Notes under the pieces: generated by a model
What the model was told of the DNA's origin: nothing
Seen by the model: only the letters and a program-made list of their open reading frames with translations
Databases searched by the model: none
Program-made: the position numbers and the translations under genes
Source: Thermothielavioides terrestris NRRL 8126
Lineage: Eukaryota > Ascomycota > Sordariomycetes > Sordariales > Chaetomiaceae
NCBI RefSeq assembly: GCF_000226115.1
Contig: NC_016459.1
Span: 2,217,501-2,281,500 of the forward strand
DNA length: 64,000 nt
Direction of reading: 5' to 3'
Shown here: in pieces, positions 11,501-23,923 of the stretch
Position numbering within the stretch: position 1 is the stretch's first letter
How the letters are laid out: every line of letters begins with the position of its first letter

Positions 11501-13951
11501 ACGGGATTGTAGAGAGGCATTAGGCCTAGGCGGAGGAGAAGAAGTGATTTCGACCTACTACTCTCTTTTCTCTTTTAAGTAGGTAGAGCCTTATTATTTT
11601 TGTATTTTCCTTTTCTTAGCTTTTACCTTATAGAGATAAACTTCTAATTGTATTAAGATTAGAAATAGATTATTGGATTTTCCTTTATTTCGAACGCTCT
11701 TAGGTAACTATAATTGTAGATTAGAACCTATAGAGTCGTAGAACTAGGGTTAAGGGAAATAATGTCTCTATATTCTAGTAGACATTAGTTTTTAAATAAC
11801 GAGAGCTAAGATCTTTAGATCTTTGCTAGGCCTTATTCGAAGCTATAAGCTATATTATATAACAATGGTTTTTAAATTAAAGTAAGAAAGTTGTATTAAA
11901 GAGAGGATAGATAAACTCTCTAGAACAAATTGGACAACTCCTTTACTAGGACAAGTAGATTAAAAGTCACTTAGCTAAATACTATAAGCTATTATAGTTA
12001 TAACTCTATATAGTATATAGATAGTTGATTAAAGGTACAACTAAGTTTCTAGAAAGAACTCTATTGACCGACTTCCTAAAAGTAAGAAAGAATTCAGTAT
12101 AGTATATAGCGTTGATCGTAGCCGATTATAGCACTTTAAGTCTTTTTAGATCTAACCGATCTTACTTCCAGTTATAAGTAGTCACTTAGACGTAGTAGGA
12201 CAAAGCTTAGTAGACTCTAGCCTAGAGCTATAAATGAATAAGCACCTAGACTCTCTAGAATGCCTATTATTAACAATAAAGGTAGTTAACGCAATGCGAT
12301 CTTAGACTTAAAGGCGGTAAAGGAGGATAAGTACTAATTGTTAAGTATCCTAGGCGGGCCTTTACTAATTGGCATTTAAATAGTTTAAATATATAAGGTT
12401 AAAGGCTTTTTAAGCAAAGCGAAAGAGCCTTTATATCTAGGTCCTTTATTCATTGTCTAGCGGAAGTATATATATAACAAAGGGTAGGGTATTAAAGGTA
12501 TAAACAAGCTTATTAGAGACTAGATAGATAGAACATATATAATATAGCTAGTTCTTTATCTTTAGTTCTCGAAATTAGACTTTGTATTAGCTATTAGGCT
12601 AAAGGCTTTAAAAAGAGCCTACGTTATAACGTTCCTACCTTATTTAACTTAACCTTTAGGTAGGATAATAGGCTTCTTATATAGCTTAGAGTAGATATTG
12701 TATAGTTATTGGAATATACTCTAAAGTAGATTAACAAAGTTATTTATAAGAATATACTAAACCTCTAGGTATCCTTGCTAGCTACCTCTAGGACCAACTG
12801 TTCTACTAGATTAAAGGACATTGTAAAGTAGCTAAAATGATTATAACCTTAAGCCTACTAAATAATAGTAAGTAATAACAACGTTATTTAAAGCGGCGAC
12901 CACTATATTAGCCAGCTAGCCTAAGATATTGGACGCCTCTATAATGTCTAATACTATAGCTTTCTATTGTCAATGAGGCTTAGGAGCATTGGCAACTACA
13001 ATATTATATTAAATAGAGCCTTAAAGCGTCTAATTGCTATTGAAAATAGTACTTGGCTACTAGAATATAGGCGGGGGCCCTACTTTGGACTTAGAGAAGT
13101 AGAGGCCCTTCCCCTATATTCGCTATTTAGTCTAGATCCGAATAGCCGAAGGCAATGATCTATTAGCAGCAGACTATATAACACCTATATCGTATATACG
13201 TTGGTCTAGCCTAGTAGCCGCTAAGAACTTGGGAACTATACCGTACTATGTCCAAGGTCTTTCGATCGACAATGGCTTTACGTAAGGCCGCGCTAGTGAT
13301 AGCGGGCAGTGCTGGCCTAGGCGCCACTATCGCCTGCCTACTTGCTCTAGAGCTTAGGATAAGCGTTACAGTGAACTATTCGCGGGACGTCGAGCGAGTA
13401 AAAGCGCTAGTTCAAGAACTAGGGGTTGGTAGCCCACTTCGCGGGCTACATATAGCTATTTCAATCCTTTTTCTTAGCAGTACTATAACCACCTACTTTT
13501 CCTACAACTACCTACTTTTTCTATACCTATGTACCCACCTTTTCTAGCGTATACAACATTTATCCTATAGAACTACGTATATCCGTTATAGCTTAGCTTA
13601 GTAGCGTATTCGTAAGCATTTACTAATCCGTTACCTCTTTTCTAGGCTTTTCCTAGGCGATTAGAGCGAGTCTAACGTGTATATAGAAGCTGCCTATATA
13701 TAGAAGCAGAATCGCTATACCTAGAAACTAAAAACCTAGATCCTTTACAACGAACCGATTGACAACTACGTCGCCGCCGACCGACTGGCCATCGAACGTA
13801 ACTGTATATATACTAGCTCAATCGCTATATGTAAGTAGCGATTTTTAACGACTATTAGATGCCTCCTATACTTTTGGACAACGAAGCGGACTTGCCTCTA
13901 CTATCTATCGAAGTAGACAAAGACGTCTAATATAGCGATACCCCCTATAAA
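11501..13951. repeat. Tandem duplication, copy 2 (2,451 bp unit)
   Basis: Second copy of the 9050-11500 unit. It begins with a RIP-mutated repeat of the SNF2-like 3' end (CATCAGGCCCAGG in copy 1 has become CATTAGGCCTAGG here) and ends inside the Helitron, after which unique Helitron sequence follows. Because the Helitron end is inside the repeated unit, the duplication occurred after Helitron insertion. Confidence 0.9.
13248..13418 (+). pseudogene. 5' part of interrupted short-chain dehydrogenase/reductase gene
   Basis: Fifty-seven codons from the ATG at 13248 encode an NAD(P)-binding Rossmann start: a hydrophobic strand, a GSAGLG turn (classically TGxxxGxG; the leading TG is altered, plausibly by RIP) and helix, then VNYSRDVERVKALVQE. 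The frame stops abruptly at the Helitron terminus at 13419. The rest of the gene resumes at 23924, and codon phase is preserved across the gap (GAA followed by CTG CGA GAC). Together the two parts would make about 274 aa, the normal length for a classical SDR. An ATG eight codons further on is an alternative start. Confidence 0.8.
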
Positions 13952-14559
13952 CCGCTTATACCTACGTCAACTACTATAGCGATAGACGTGCAAGGGGAAG
14001 ATAACAAAGCTGAAGATATAGCTATAGAAGCGTAAAGAGAGGGGAACGAAGGCGGCGATATAAAGGTCCTAGCTAGTATCTTTACAAAGAAGACTGTTCT
14101 CAAGGCTATATAAAACTTTCCTAAGCCTATAAAGTATATATAGGACCTGCTAAAGTTTAAGGTATATAGCGATCTATAATAATAATAATAGGATATTAAC
14201 GCTAATATACCTGTAGATGGTCTACAATGTCTACTTATAGACGGATCTTTATAACTTAGATAAGTATTATAATATTAACTTCGACTATATAACTAACCTT
14301 GAATCTCTACTAATATAAATTATAGGCAATGATCTTAATAGCGAATATAAACATTACGACAAAGGTCTAGGCCTATATATAAACTGCGTTGTATCGTAGA
14401 ATAATATAGGTAATAGCTACTACGCTAGCTACTACTATAACTTAGGTAGTACTAGGTATAGCTTTTTTAAGGGAAGTAGTAAATATAGTCCTCCTAATAT
14501 ATTTGCAATATACTTTGTAGCTAATATATATATAACAGAGTTAGAGACACCTTATAAGC

Positions 14560-15110
14560 GCTATATTATAAAGGATCCGACCCCTCCCCTTCCCCCTTTA
14601 CCCCCCTCTTAGCTAATACCTAAGCTATATAAGCATTATACTATATCTATAAAGCGTAAGTTAGAGCTCAAAGTGGTTATCTCCTCTAAGCGTTCACGCT
14701 CTACAATAGATATATCATCTTTCGTTAGCTCCTAGCAGTTCAACGACCTGTATATATTTTTATAGCCTACTCCCTATATAATAGTAGCTCCTGCTATATA
14801 CCCTGTTCTAAGAGATGAGTTTACGCCCCTTGTCTATAACGGTTGTTATAGGGCTAGAGAGAAGGCTATATACCTATTGAATAACAACTTTGTTATACCT
14901 ACCTATTATAGCTTACGTCACCTAAGAGAGGATAGACGCTACGCTACGTATAGCGAACTTACGAGCCCCGTTAAACGTGTTAACCGCTATATTGAGCTTA
15001 TTCGTAAGCTCTTTCTATATCTATCTATAAAAGAAGAGCAGACCTTTATAAAGGCTCTTAGAGATATAGCTAACCTACTTGATATATCTATGGTAGATAA
15101 ACTATAGAGG
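14560..15110 (+). pseudogene. Possible accessory ORF remnant inside the Helitron
   Basis: On the strand opposite to the helicase, a broken frame with protein-like composition ends in a 76-codon open stretch (14877-15107, stop TAG) beginning MNNNFVIPTYYSLRHL and containing charged helical sequence. Upstream, around 14580-14640, lies a Pro/Ser-rich stretch. It may be an additional gene carried by the Helitron. I recognise no family, and RIP has introduced many stops upstream. Confidence 0.35.
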
Positions 15111-15242
15111 AAGGAAATATGATTAGCGAACGTAAGTTATAACGAATCTGCTTGACAGGTCTACGAAGGATATACTATAGAGGAGAGAAACGTGTTTACT
15201 GACTATAGGTGTAAAGTATTATATACTTGGAGTATAAAAATC

Positions 15243-15414
15243 TAGAATAGCGTTGTATATATAGAATATAGGAATTTAGAATAGCGTTATATACCTTAGC
15301 CACAATAGCGTTGTGCATCTAGACTATAGAAATCTAGAATGGCGTTTAACATAGGTACAAAGCATTAGTTAGTATATAGCATACTTCGACTATAATAATC
15401 CGCAATAGCGTTTA
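15243..15414. repeat. Five imperfect copies of an AATAGCGTT motif
   Basis: The motif (T)AGAATAGCGTTGTA or close variants (AATAGCGTT, AATGGCGTT) occurs near 15243, 15277, 15303, 15337 and 15403, spaced about 25-65 bp, in the non-coding part of the Helitron downstream of its helicase. Clustered short repeats of this kind could bind a protein or be remnants of a minisatellite. Confidence 0.6.
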
Positions 15415-15639
15415 ACAACTATATTATAATATTAGTACCTCTAGGTATACAATGTTTATAAGCTTCCTACCTTGCCCCCCTAAATCTAATAAGTATATAT
15501 AAACATTATAAATATCTATAACCTAAGATATAGCTATATAAAACTAGCTATAAGAAAATATAGGCTCTTGAGAATCGACACTAATATAAAAAAAAGACTA
15601 CCCCTAAGACTTATTAATAGTTATTGCAAAGTAGAGGCG

Positions 15640-18540
15640 AACTAGAAACTGCTTATGAACAATAATATAAGGAAAGTCCTCCTCTAAAGAACTCAACTTA
15701 ATCTTTGGAATTATCTATAACTGCCTAGCAAAGTTACCTATTAAGATTCGCCCTTCAATAATAGATAAAGTAAGCTGAGTTACAACTAGCTAAGTCTTAT
15801 TATAGAGCCTACTACTAGAGTCAAAGTTTCGAAGTAAAAGAATAGAGGCTCCAACCTTTAAGGTTAGGATAATAGGTAGAATAGAAGCAAAGTCTAATGA
15901 AAATAAAAAATTAAGAGACAATATAAGAGCGTTAAGATCCTCGCTATTAGGAGGGTTTTCTACCTCGTTAACAAAAAGATATTGAGTTTCCTAACCTAGA
16001 ACTAAAGAAATAATAGCTATATTGATAGAACTTATAGTCGCGTTGCAAGGGTAAAGAATCGCTTAGCTTATAAACATTGTCGAGTCTATTGCAATACGTT
16101 CAAGCAAGTATATAAAATAGACCTAATCAACTAACTACTCCTATATAGAACAGAGTGTAAAGGGGGAGAGGGGATTAATAGAGCTATAGAAGTAAGGATT
16201 ATAACTTAGATCCTACAACCAACTTATAAAAGTATAGTTATTAGTATTAGCTCCCTATACTCGTATATTCTCTATTAATCTCTAGACCTATAGCTGAGGC
16301 TAAATAGGCGAGTTCTATAAATAGGCTTGAACAATATAACACCTATTACTGTTGCGAACAATAGGTAAAATTTATATAAAGTCCCCCCCTAATACAACTA
16401 GAACTCCTTTAAATAGGCTATTGTAGTTGCAAATGTCTTATAATATATAATCTACAGCTTTAAAGCAATAGTAGTACTATATTGGAACCTCGTCCTAGAT
16501 AATAAGCTTAATATATTGTAAAAGAGTTGTAAGCTAAGTGTTCTTCTAGACTATATAAGTGCTAGCGTCTATAATATCGATTAGAATCTTAAAACGGCTA
16601 TAAGAAGTATAGCCGCTATCGAGAAGGAGAGCCGCAATACGAGACAAAGCAATATAAAGGACGATATACCCTTACAAACAGAAGAAAGAAGAGAGATAAC
16701 GATATAAAAAGGTTTTACTAGTCCCGCTAGCGCCTTAGATAAAAAAATAGGCCGTTTCAAAGTGTAAGTCGACTATAGCTATAATCTCTATAAAGAGAGC
16801 TACTTGGCCAACGTTTAACCGAGATCGAATGCTTATAAAGAGGGCCTCCTACTATTGACGGTCGTAACTAAGCTTAGCCTATAATAGGGGGTTCCGCTCT
16901 ATATCCTCCTAGCGGTGATGAACAGCTAGCAAACTAAAGTCGGCTAAACACTTGTCGCTATTAGCTAGTAGCTAATTTAATAAAAAGAGCTTAAAGTTGA
17001 AATATAGTTCTTCGAAGTCTAGTAGAACATCTATAATACGCTCGAAGTAGCGTAGAAGATCGTTATAAAAGGAATCGTAAAATCGTAACTATAGCGCTAC
17101 TAAGTCTATAATGTTGCTAGCAAGGAGGTTAATAGTAAAAAGCTTATAAAGAGTATACCCTATTTGCTAGTTTATAGTCTCGTCGAAGTATATAATCTAG
17201 CTCTAGTTAGAGTCGAGTAGGCTAGCTATAATGTAGGTAGCCTAGAATATAGGATATTTGTAGCTATCTATAGTCCATAAATAGGCAAACGACTAAGCGC
17301 CTAGAACTAAATAGAGGAGAAAACAAAGAAAATACCGCTTACCTATAGTAAAAGGAATATAGTATATACGCCTAATAGCAATGCTATAGACACAGGGCTT
17401 CCACTCCTATAACCGCTTATCCTAGACAAAGTGCGAAGGAAAATCAATATAGAAGATATTATGAATATCCTTATAGGCCGCGTTATAAGCAAAAAATGCT
17501 TCTAGCTCTATAGTTCTACGTTCTAACGTTTCTATAAGCTCCTTAGAAGTACTGTCTACCTAGAAAACAACGTTGTTACATGAACAAAGTGGTTGCTATC
17601 CGACCTCGTCAGCTAAGGTAGCGGAGCACTCAAACCAAGTTGGAACTTTGGAGAAGTGCAAGATCGATGTATTGCAAGAGCGTGAGATGCGGGCAAGTGC
17701 CCACCTAAATACAGGAGTGTAGTAGCCTGTGCGTAGGTGGCCTGTGCACTGTTGCGGGGCCTAGTGAGCCCAGTAGGCCCAGTGGGCCCACACTTGCACA
17801 GTTGGCCACAGGTGGCCACAGGTGACCCACAACTGCGTGTAACAAACGTATTGCTAATGCTCGAGATAGACTAGAAGGCGATAAACAGGGGAGAACTTAC
17901 AATAGGTATAAAATTCAAAGAGCTATATAACCGCCTTTGCTAGACTAATGTATCGACATTGTAAATAGGTATCAACCTCGTTGAGCTAGTTACTTATAGA
18001 GAGTTGAACCGTTGACTGATTAGTCCCTTTATAAATATACTTGTATATATATTTAATGGACTTTATAGATATATAAATCTTTATATTAATGTAGGCAGTG
18101 TACTTGCGAGAGAGGTAAAGGTTATAAGGTATAACCCAACGGTTGTTAAGTTGCACCTTGTAGCTATTGACCTTGTAAGTAACTGTTTACCTAGTGTCTC
18201 GACGACGATAGGTAGGATACCTATTTTCTAGGATAATAGTCTCCTCTATAACGCCTTTAGAAAGTGCTTTAAATAGCTCGCAACCCTTGTATAAGAGTTA
18301 TAAACTATACAAAGAGAGGTAGGGTTATTAGAACTATATAGCCTATAAATTATATTGCTTGTAATAATAGCTCGCAACTAGCTATTAGGATTCTTCGCCT
18401 CCGTTGGAAGCTTAGCCTAGATAACGTAGTCGACGTTAGCAAGTATAAGAAATGGATATATAGACTTTTATAAAAGGAAAAGTAAGATATAGCAGTATAG
18501 GAGTCTACACTTTTAGTCTTTAATAGTCTAAACAATGCTT
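15640..18540 (-). pseudogene. RIP-degenerate Helitron helicase (Rep/Helicase) gene
   Basis: Minus-strand conceptual translation, full of stop codons, retains PIF1-family helicase signatures: a Walker A remnant (GASGTSKTFLYRYL, encoded around 16711-16745; GTGKT expected), followed by IALSRIAALLLDSGYTSYSRFKI and LIIWDEVPI, characteristic of Helitron PIF1 domains. Further upstream (about 18000-18540) the Helitron helicase-like section is visible, e.g. NRWVIPYNLYLSRKY and IKYIYKYIYKG. The reading is interrupted between these parts by the un-mutated solo LTR at 17574-17844. Stops are mostly TAG/TAA at positions expected from CAG, CAA and TGG codons, which is typical RIP damage. Confidence 0.8.
17574..17844 (+). 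mobile_element. Solo LTR (271 bp) with 5-bp target duplication
   Basis: GC-rich, unmutated DNA inside the RIP-degraded Helitron. It begins TGTTACATG and ends CGTGTAACA, imperfect inverted termini with the TG...CA ends of LTRs, and is flanked on both sides by AACGT (17569-17573 and 17845-17849). The insertion splits the helicase remnant. Its terminus (TGTTACACGCA read inward from the right end) recurs in the 36356-36603 element, so both belong to one family. Size, ends and 5-bp duplication fit a solo LTR of a copia- or gypsy-type element; a short DNA transposon is the alternative. A 68-codon frame inside is not considered a gene. Confidence 0.8.
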
Positions 18541-19697
18541 ATAAACTCGCTAAACAGGTTGCTATACTAAAGCTTATAAAGGATAGCTCGGCACTTAAGC
18601 TTAAAGATATAGCTAACAATGTTAAGGCGATCTACTACGGTCTAGCCTAGAAGAAGCTCTTGCTAGATCTCTACCTAGTTTAGGTTGGCTATAACTATAA
18701 TGAATAGTATAGGATGACCTAGCTTATAGACAATGGCTATTAAAGCCTAATAGCACTGAGTAATAAAGTGTAGGCCTCTAATATAGCTTATAGGTAGGAC
18801 AATTTGCTACCTAAGCTCGCGAGTATCGCTATCACCTAGCTGTAGCTAGTCCTACACTCCTTAATACAGTTCTGTATATAGTTCCTTCTAGTTGTTGCGA
18901 ATCTAATATAGCTTTTACTAATCGCTTATAGCCTAGAGGTCTACTAAAAACTACTAGAACAACTAGCAAAAAAGGAAAGGCGTTTAGCTATAACTTATAT
19001 AAGGATATAATAGGTACTAATACTACTGCCTAAACTCAATACTTAGTTGAGTATAGCTCTGCCCTTGGCTATTATGGAGCTATAAGCCTCGATAAAAGCT
19101 AGGATCTCTGAATAGAAATATTAAAGGATAGGCTAATAGGAGATAGGCACGGTAATGTAGGTGAATGTGATGCTAGGCCTATATAGAGCCGTTGTCTAAG
19201 CAGTGTATAAAGACGATATTACAAAAATTAGGCTTTAAATTCTCTTCTAGAATAAGAATAGCTACCTTATCTACTACTAGCAGATTCTTATAGCGACAGT
19301 TATAACTATAGCTATAGTCTATAACTAAACGTAGCTAAGGTATAATTGCAATTTGCGATATAGTAGGGCTCTAAAGAAAGTGCTTTCTTATAGTTAAGTA
19401 GATACTAATAAAAGGGTTATAACAATAGAGAAAGTCTATAAAGTGTAATATAAAATTGCGATTAGAGTCTATAAAGAAGAAAGTTCGGTATATAATAGTA
19501 GTCTACAGATTATGAAAAAAAAGCTAAGTGTACTAAGGAGGCTTTCTAGGCACCTCTGTAAGAGAGCTAGTAATATAATATAGGACGCTATAGATTTGAA
19601 AATCTATAGGCCTACTACTGTAAACGTTGTATATAGTTTAATTTATAGAAACGGAAGTAAATATAAAAGCTAAATTATAACGATGAAGATTATTGTA
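17850..19697. other. Helitron interior flanking the MULE, heavily RIP-mutated
   Basis: TA-rich sequence between the solo LTR and the MULE. The first ~700 nt carry the N-terminal helicase-like part of the Helitron on the minus strand. From about 18550 to 19697 I see only fragmentary frames and no recognisable domain. Confidence 0.5.
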
Positions 19698-19706
19698 AAA
19701 ATAAAA

Positions 19707-22700
19707 AGATATACTTTTCGGACTATATGACCGCCCCTCCCGGACTATGTCATGTGACTCCCCCTATATCATATAACCACCACTCTCCCACTTCTTTCCC
19801 AATTTAGCCGCTACACTTTGATCATTCTGCCTACCATACTCTGGCTCTCTAGATCTCTGGCACTGGAACTGGCTAAATCGCTTAAAAATGTAATAAAATC
19901 TAGAGAGCCGAATCTTGTTTTTTTCTAACTAAGCAAGGCTAACTAAGCAAGCTACTATCTCTATACCTATCGCTCGAGCTACTAGAGCCTCCTACAGTAA
20001 GTCTTCCTGCCTAGCTATGGTGCCTAAGCTTACAACCTTACGTAGTCACGATGGCTATAGCCGATCTACGAGTGCCCGGCTATAATGACAATAACGATAG
20101 TGATCTTCTAGTTCCCAAGGTACTACCGCTTTCCAATCCTCCTCCTAGCCACAAGCTCCTTATACATTAGTATAATACCCTCGACGAACTTGTCGACGAT
20201 CTATTCGAATAGAGCGTGTAAGCGCTATTCGGTATCCGGAAGAGGCGCTCTATCAACCTAGTCAAAGGTTTCGGCTATATAAGGGTGGACTTCTATTGTA
20301 TAAGGGACAAGATATAGCTGTCTAAGGCGTTCGCCAAGCGCTAGTCTTTTATAACAAAGACGGACTATATATAGAAGGCTTTAGCCAAGGCATTGCTTAG
20401 CAACAACAGGAGGTGGACCTTAGAGATTGAAGAGGGCTACGCCTATAACTATGCCCTAGCAGAGGGCTATAAGGATATCGCTACGTTCTAGAAGTTTAAG
20501 CTAGAGTATATCGCCTTTGTAGCTACCTTTGTAAGGCGCCTTGCCGTTACTAACCGCTAGCTTGCTCAGAACCTACGTAAGAAGTTCCCTAGTATCCTGT
20601 TTACTTGGAGGTAGCTATAGAACCTTCAGTACCGGTTGAACAAGGATATAGAGGATGGATATATACTATTTTAAGGCACGATGAAGATGCTTGATGACTA
20701 GGGTGTTGTATATAAGGTCCTCTAGTCAAGGGAAGATCCTAATAAGCCTAAAGGTCTAGTATAGACCTACGACTTCTATAAGGAATAGTAGGCTCTAAAT
20801 CTATAGGTTCAGATATATAACAATATATATAAGACTAACAACAAGGGCTTAGTATTCTTTTAGGTTGTTGGCATTAGCAGTTTAAATAGGGTCTTTAGTT
20901 ACGCGTTTGGGCTAATCAACAATGAACGACAAGAGGGCTTCGACTAGCTGATAGACCAAATCAACGTATTGCGCTAGGAGTTTGGAATCAATCCTCTATA
21001 AGTTACTATTACCGACTATAATATAGCGTTGAGGAACGCGATTGTGTACTTCTACCTAGATACGAAGCCCTAGATCTACATCTTCTATATCAATAAGAAC
21101 GTCGTCTTATAGATCAAACGTAGATAGGATAGATAGGCTATAGCAGTAGTTTTTATAGCTTAGCAATAGGCCTAGCAATAGGCCTAGCCTCCTAAATCCC
21201 AGCCTCCTGAATCTTAGCCTCCTGGAACTGCTCTCAACTTTGACGATAACGACGACCAAGTCGTCGAGAGGATCAACTGTATAGTGATATAGAGCGAAGA
21301 TCTTAGCTCTATTCTAGAGACTATTGAGTACTCTTATACTAGTTTATATAAGCTTTAGGTTCATATACTTTATTCGCCTACACTAGAAGGTTTCTAAACT
21401 ATGTAGGAAAAGCTAATAGCCTTCTTCGCTATATAGCTAGCTATTATTGAAATAGTGCAAAACCTCTACACCAACCTACCCCACCACACCCAGGACCAGG
21501 CGCGCAAGATAGTCCCCAGAGGAATGTAGTGCCCCTTTGGACGGATGAAGATAGTGCGTATCGAGTGGTAGGAAGGATGTCTCCCAAGAGGAAGACACGT
21601 AGCTCAGGTACGTCTAGTAGGATACAGCAGAAAAGACAGAAGACAACGAGAATGCGGTCAAAGCTCAACAGCTCGAATGCCTATCGTCTAGGCAGAGGTA
21701 GGACAACAGAAGGAGAGGCTCAATAGCCTTCCTAGAAGAAGGAGAACCACCAACGTGGTGTCAACGAACGTATATTAACAACTGCTTGATGTCTTGCTTG
21801 ATGATGAAGAAGATGGGCTCAGCCCACTTAAATACATGTGATCAGAGGGTCAGACCTCCCCTGGCAACGAATGCAACGCTCTGAGACAAATAGAAAAACA
21901 GAAAAACTGGGTCCCCCATGTCTAGGTAGTCCATCACCCTAATCCATTATCTAGTATATCGAGACGACTTACCTCCTAGTGGTTAAGCAATGGGCAGCCT
22001 GTTATATGAACTGTAACCTTAACTTTGGCTATCGAACTGTATCGCTAGTTAAGTCAACTAACTAGTACTTAAAGAGCTTCCTTGTTATAGGGAATAGTAC
22101 TGTCAAGTATATAGTTGAACAGTCCTTCGCTATAGTCGACGTAATAGAGGAAGCAATCTAAGAGGCGCGTCAATACTAAAAGAACTATCTTAGGCGCAAT
22201 TTCCTTAGCTAAGCTTAGCTTAGCGATACCCTAGTTGCTATTGCCTTATAGGCGATGAAGATAGTTGCAAAGGAACATCGATATATATTAGGATCATTGT
22301 CGTCGACAACTGGGCCACTATAACAACTGCTTAGTCCTTATATAGGGCAATTTACAAGGCAGTATAGAATCCCTTATTGGTATAAGCTTCTATAACTCCA
22401 CTAGGATAAAGTGGCGCTTTAAAAGGTCGATTTTCATCTGTATTAGTAGCTAGATAGATCTCTAGCCAATAAGGACCACTACCTGTAGTTTCATAAGTTC
22501 GACTAGGTCGATCAGTTGCGTAGCCGTCCCTAGCACTTATAGCCGTTCGCTCCCAATATATAGGCACCACAGTCCACCACCCCCCTCTCTATATAAGCCA
22601 CCTAGGCCGTTCTCCCTTTATAGCTAACAGGGCTCTAGCCGTCTATACGCTAGAATACATCGTTGTAGGAGGGGGTCGACCTAAGCCAACTGGATAACAA

Positions 22701-23050
22701 CAAGGTTATCCTTAATAGCTAGCTAACTACTAGAGCAGTTAGGGGGGGGCGCGCAAGTATCTGGGGCAAGGGGAGCTATATAGGCACCTGGGGCAGGGCG
22801 ATCAAAGGGTAGGGCGTAGGGCAGGGCGCTAGGACTATAGCTTAGTTAGCCTTGCTTAGTCAGAAAAAACAAGATCTAGCCCTCTAGATTTTATTGCATT
22901 TTTAAGCGATTTAGCCAGTTCTAGTGCTACAGATCTAGAGAGCCAGAGTATATTGGACAGAATGATCAGAGTGTGGTAGTCATATGACATAGGGGGAGTC
23001 ATATAACATAGTCCGGGAGGGGCGGTCACATAGTCCGAAAAGTATGTCTC
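19707..23050 (+). mobile_element. Mutator-like DNA transposon (MULE) with ~230-bp terminal inverted repeats
   Basis: Terminal inverted repeats of about 230 nt pair 19707-19935 with 22860-23050; both begin (A/G)AGA(T/C)ATACTTTTCGG and diverge mainly by transitions and small indels. The same 9-bp sequence AAAATAAAA flanks both ends (19698-19706 and 23051-23059), allowing for one extra base at the right end. Nine-bp target duplications and long TIRs are Mutator-superfamily traits. It sits inside the Helitron, so it inserted later. It is extensively RIP-mutated apart from about 21470-21940. Confidence 0.88.
20070..22700 (+). pseudogene. Degenerate MULE transposase
   Basis: The plus-strand frame, broken by many TAG/TAA codons, reads as a fungal MULE (FAR1/Mutator-type) transposase: an N-terminal FAR1-like part (IRVDFYCIRDKI near 20280), then the MULE catalytic region around 20800-21130 with ISSLNRVFSYAFGLINNERQ, TITDYNIALRNAI and IFYINKNVVL, the last corresponding to the family's FHxNxN stretch. 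C-terminal sequence continues to about 22700. The 21470-21940 part is conspicuously less mutated and includes a 65-codon frame. No functional protein can be produced. Confidence 0.8.
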
Positions 23051-23059
23051 AAAATAAAA

Positions 23060-23923
23060 CCTTCGAGGGTCTTATATATACAATAGGTGGTTAAGGAAGT
23101 CTAGAAGATAGTGGCTTAGTAGGAAAGAAATATCGCCCTATAGGCAATAGGAGCTAAAAGTGGGATTCGTAGCTATAAAATTCTATAGAGAGTTAGCGAC
23201 GAAAGCTAAAAAGGGGTAAATATAGGAGTAGAAATAGATAGTAAGGCGTTTATCTATCTAATGTAATATACCGCAATAAGTATATTCGATATCTATTGGT
23301 TTAAGGTTATACAATGTAACTGTTATAGGACCTAAAAAAGGTTAGTAAAGCATTAAATCAGATATACAAAGCAATATAACCTATAAGCAGTAGCTAACTA
23401 AAAGGCGTAGAGGGCTCTAGTAAAGTAGAAGGAAGGTTTTAAGTACGCCTATAGCTACGTTGGCAACCTATAGCAGTGTAAAGAGCGTAGGTAGCGTAGG
23501 GGGCCCCATTTAAGCAGGTATAGAACTCAGTTAACAGCTTATATCGACGATATACGCGATAGAACGTAGTCTATAAGCTAAGAGGGCGACGAATAAGAGG
23601 TATGCTAAGTAGGAGGAAAAGGGTATATAACGGAGCGTGAAAGTGAGGCAGAGAGGGAGCGGAAAACGTAAAAGTGAGGTAGAGAGAGAAAGGAAAAAGG
23701 GGGAGAGAAAGGGAAATGAGGAAGATGAGGAGCGGTAAGGTACGAACCAATAAGATAAGAGGAAAAAAGCGCTAATAGGCCTGTACCCTATATATATTAT
23801 TTGTTAATAGGTCTGTAGGTAGAGCGTACTAACAATTAGTTAAGGAGGACCCCTGTTTTATAGCTAAAACAACTATTGTAATAACTGGAAAAATCTAGGC
23901 AGTTGTGTAGTATATATATTAGA
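23060..23923. other. Helitron 5' end region
   Basis: RIP-mutated remainder of the Helitron to the right of the MULE, ending at the TC terminus at 23923 (minus strand). A purine-rich, GAGA-like stretch lies around 23630-23740. No coding sequence was recognised. Confidence 0.5.

Larger units (their letters stand above)
13419..23923 (-). mobile_element. Degenerate Helitron with nested insertions
   Basis: Read on the minus strand, the element begins TCTAATATATATAC at 23923 and ends, at 13419, with a hairpin (GTAGCCC, 7-nt loop, GGGCTAC; 13429-13449) followed by CAACCCCTAG. The TC start, 3' hairpin and CTRR end, and lack of a target duplication are Helitron hallmarks. The flanking host is T on the 3' side as expected; on the 5' side it is G rather than the usual A, with a one-base ambiguity. 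Minus-strand translation shows broken Helitron helicase-like and PIF1 helicase sequence. Removing the MULE and solo LTR leaves about 6.9 kb. The element is heavily RIP-mutated and certainly inactive. Confidence 0.85.

Noticed and set aside
12967..13158. 63-codon frame in copy 2 of the tandem duplication as a small gene
   Set aside because: Copy 1 has stops in the same place and no family is recognisable; it is RIP-altered intergenic DNA.
17613..17819. 68-codon minus-strand frame as a gene
   Set aside because: It lies wholly inside the 271-bp solo LTR and has no domain-like sequence.
21770..21940. Un-mutated stretch in the MULE considered as another inserted element
   Set aside because: I could not find terminal repeats or a target duplication, and flanking transposase sequence appears to run on; left as less-mutated MULE DNA.
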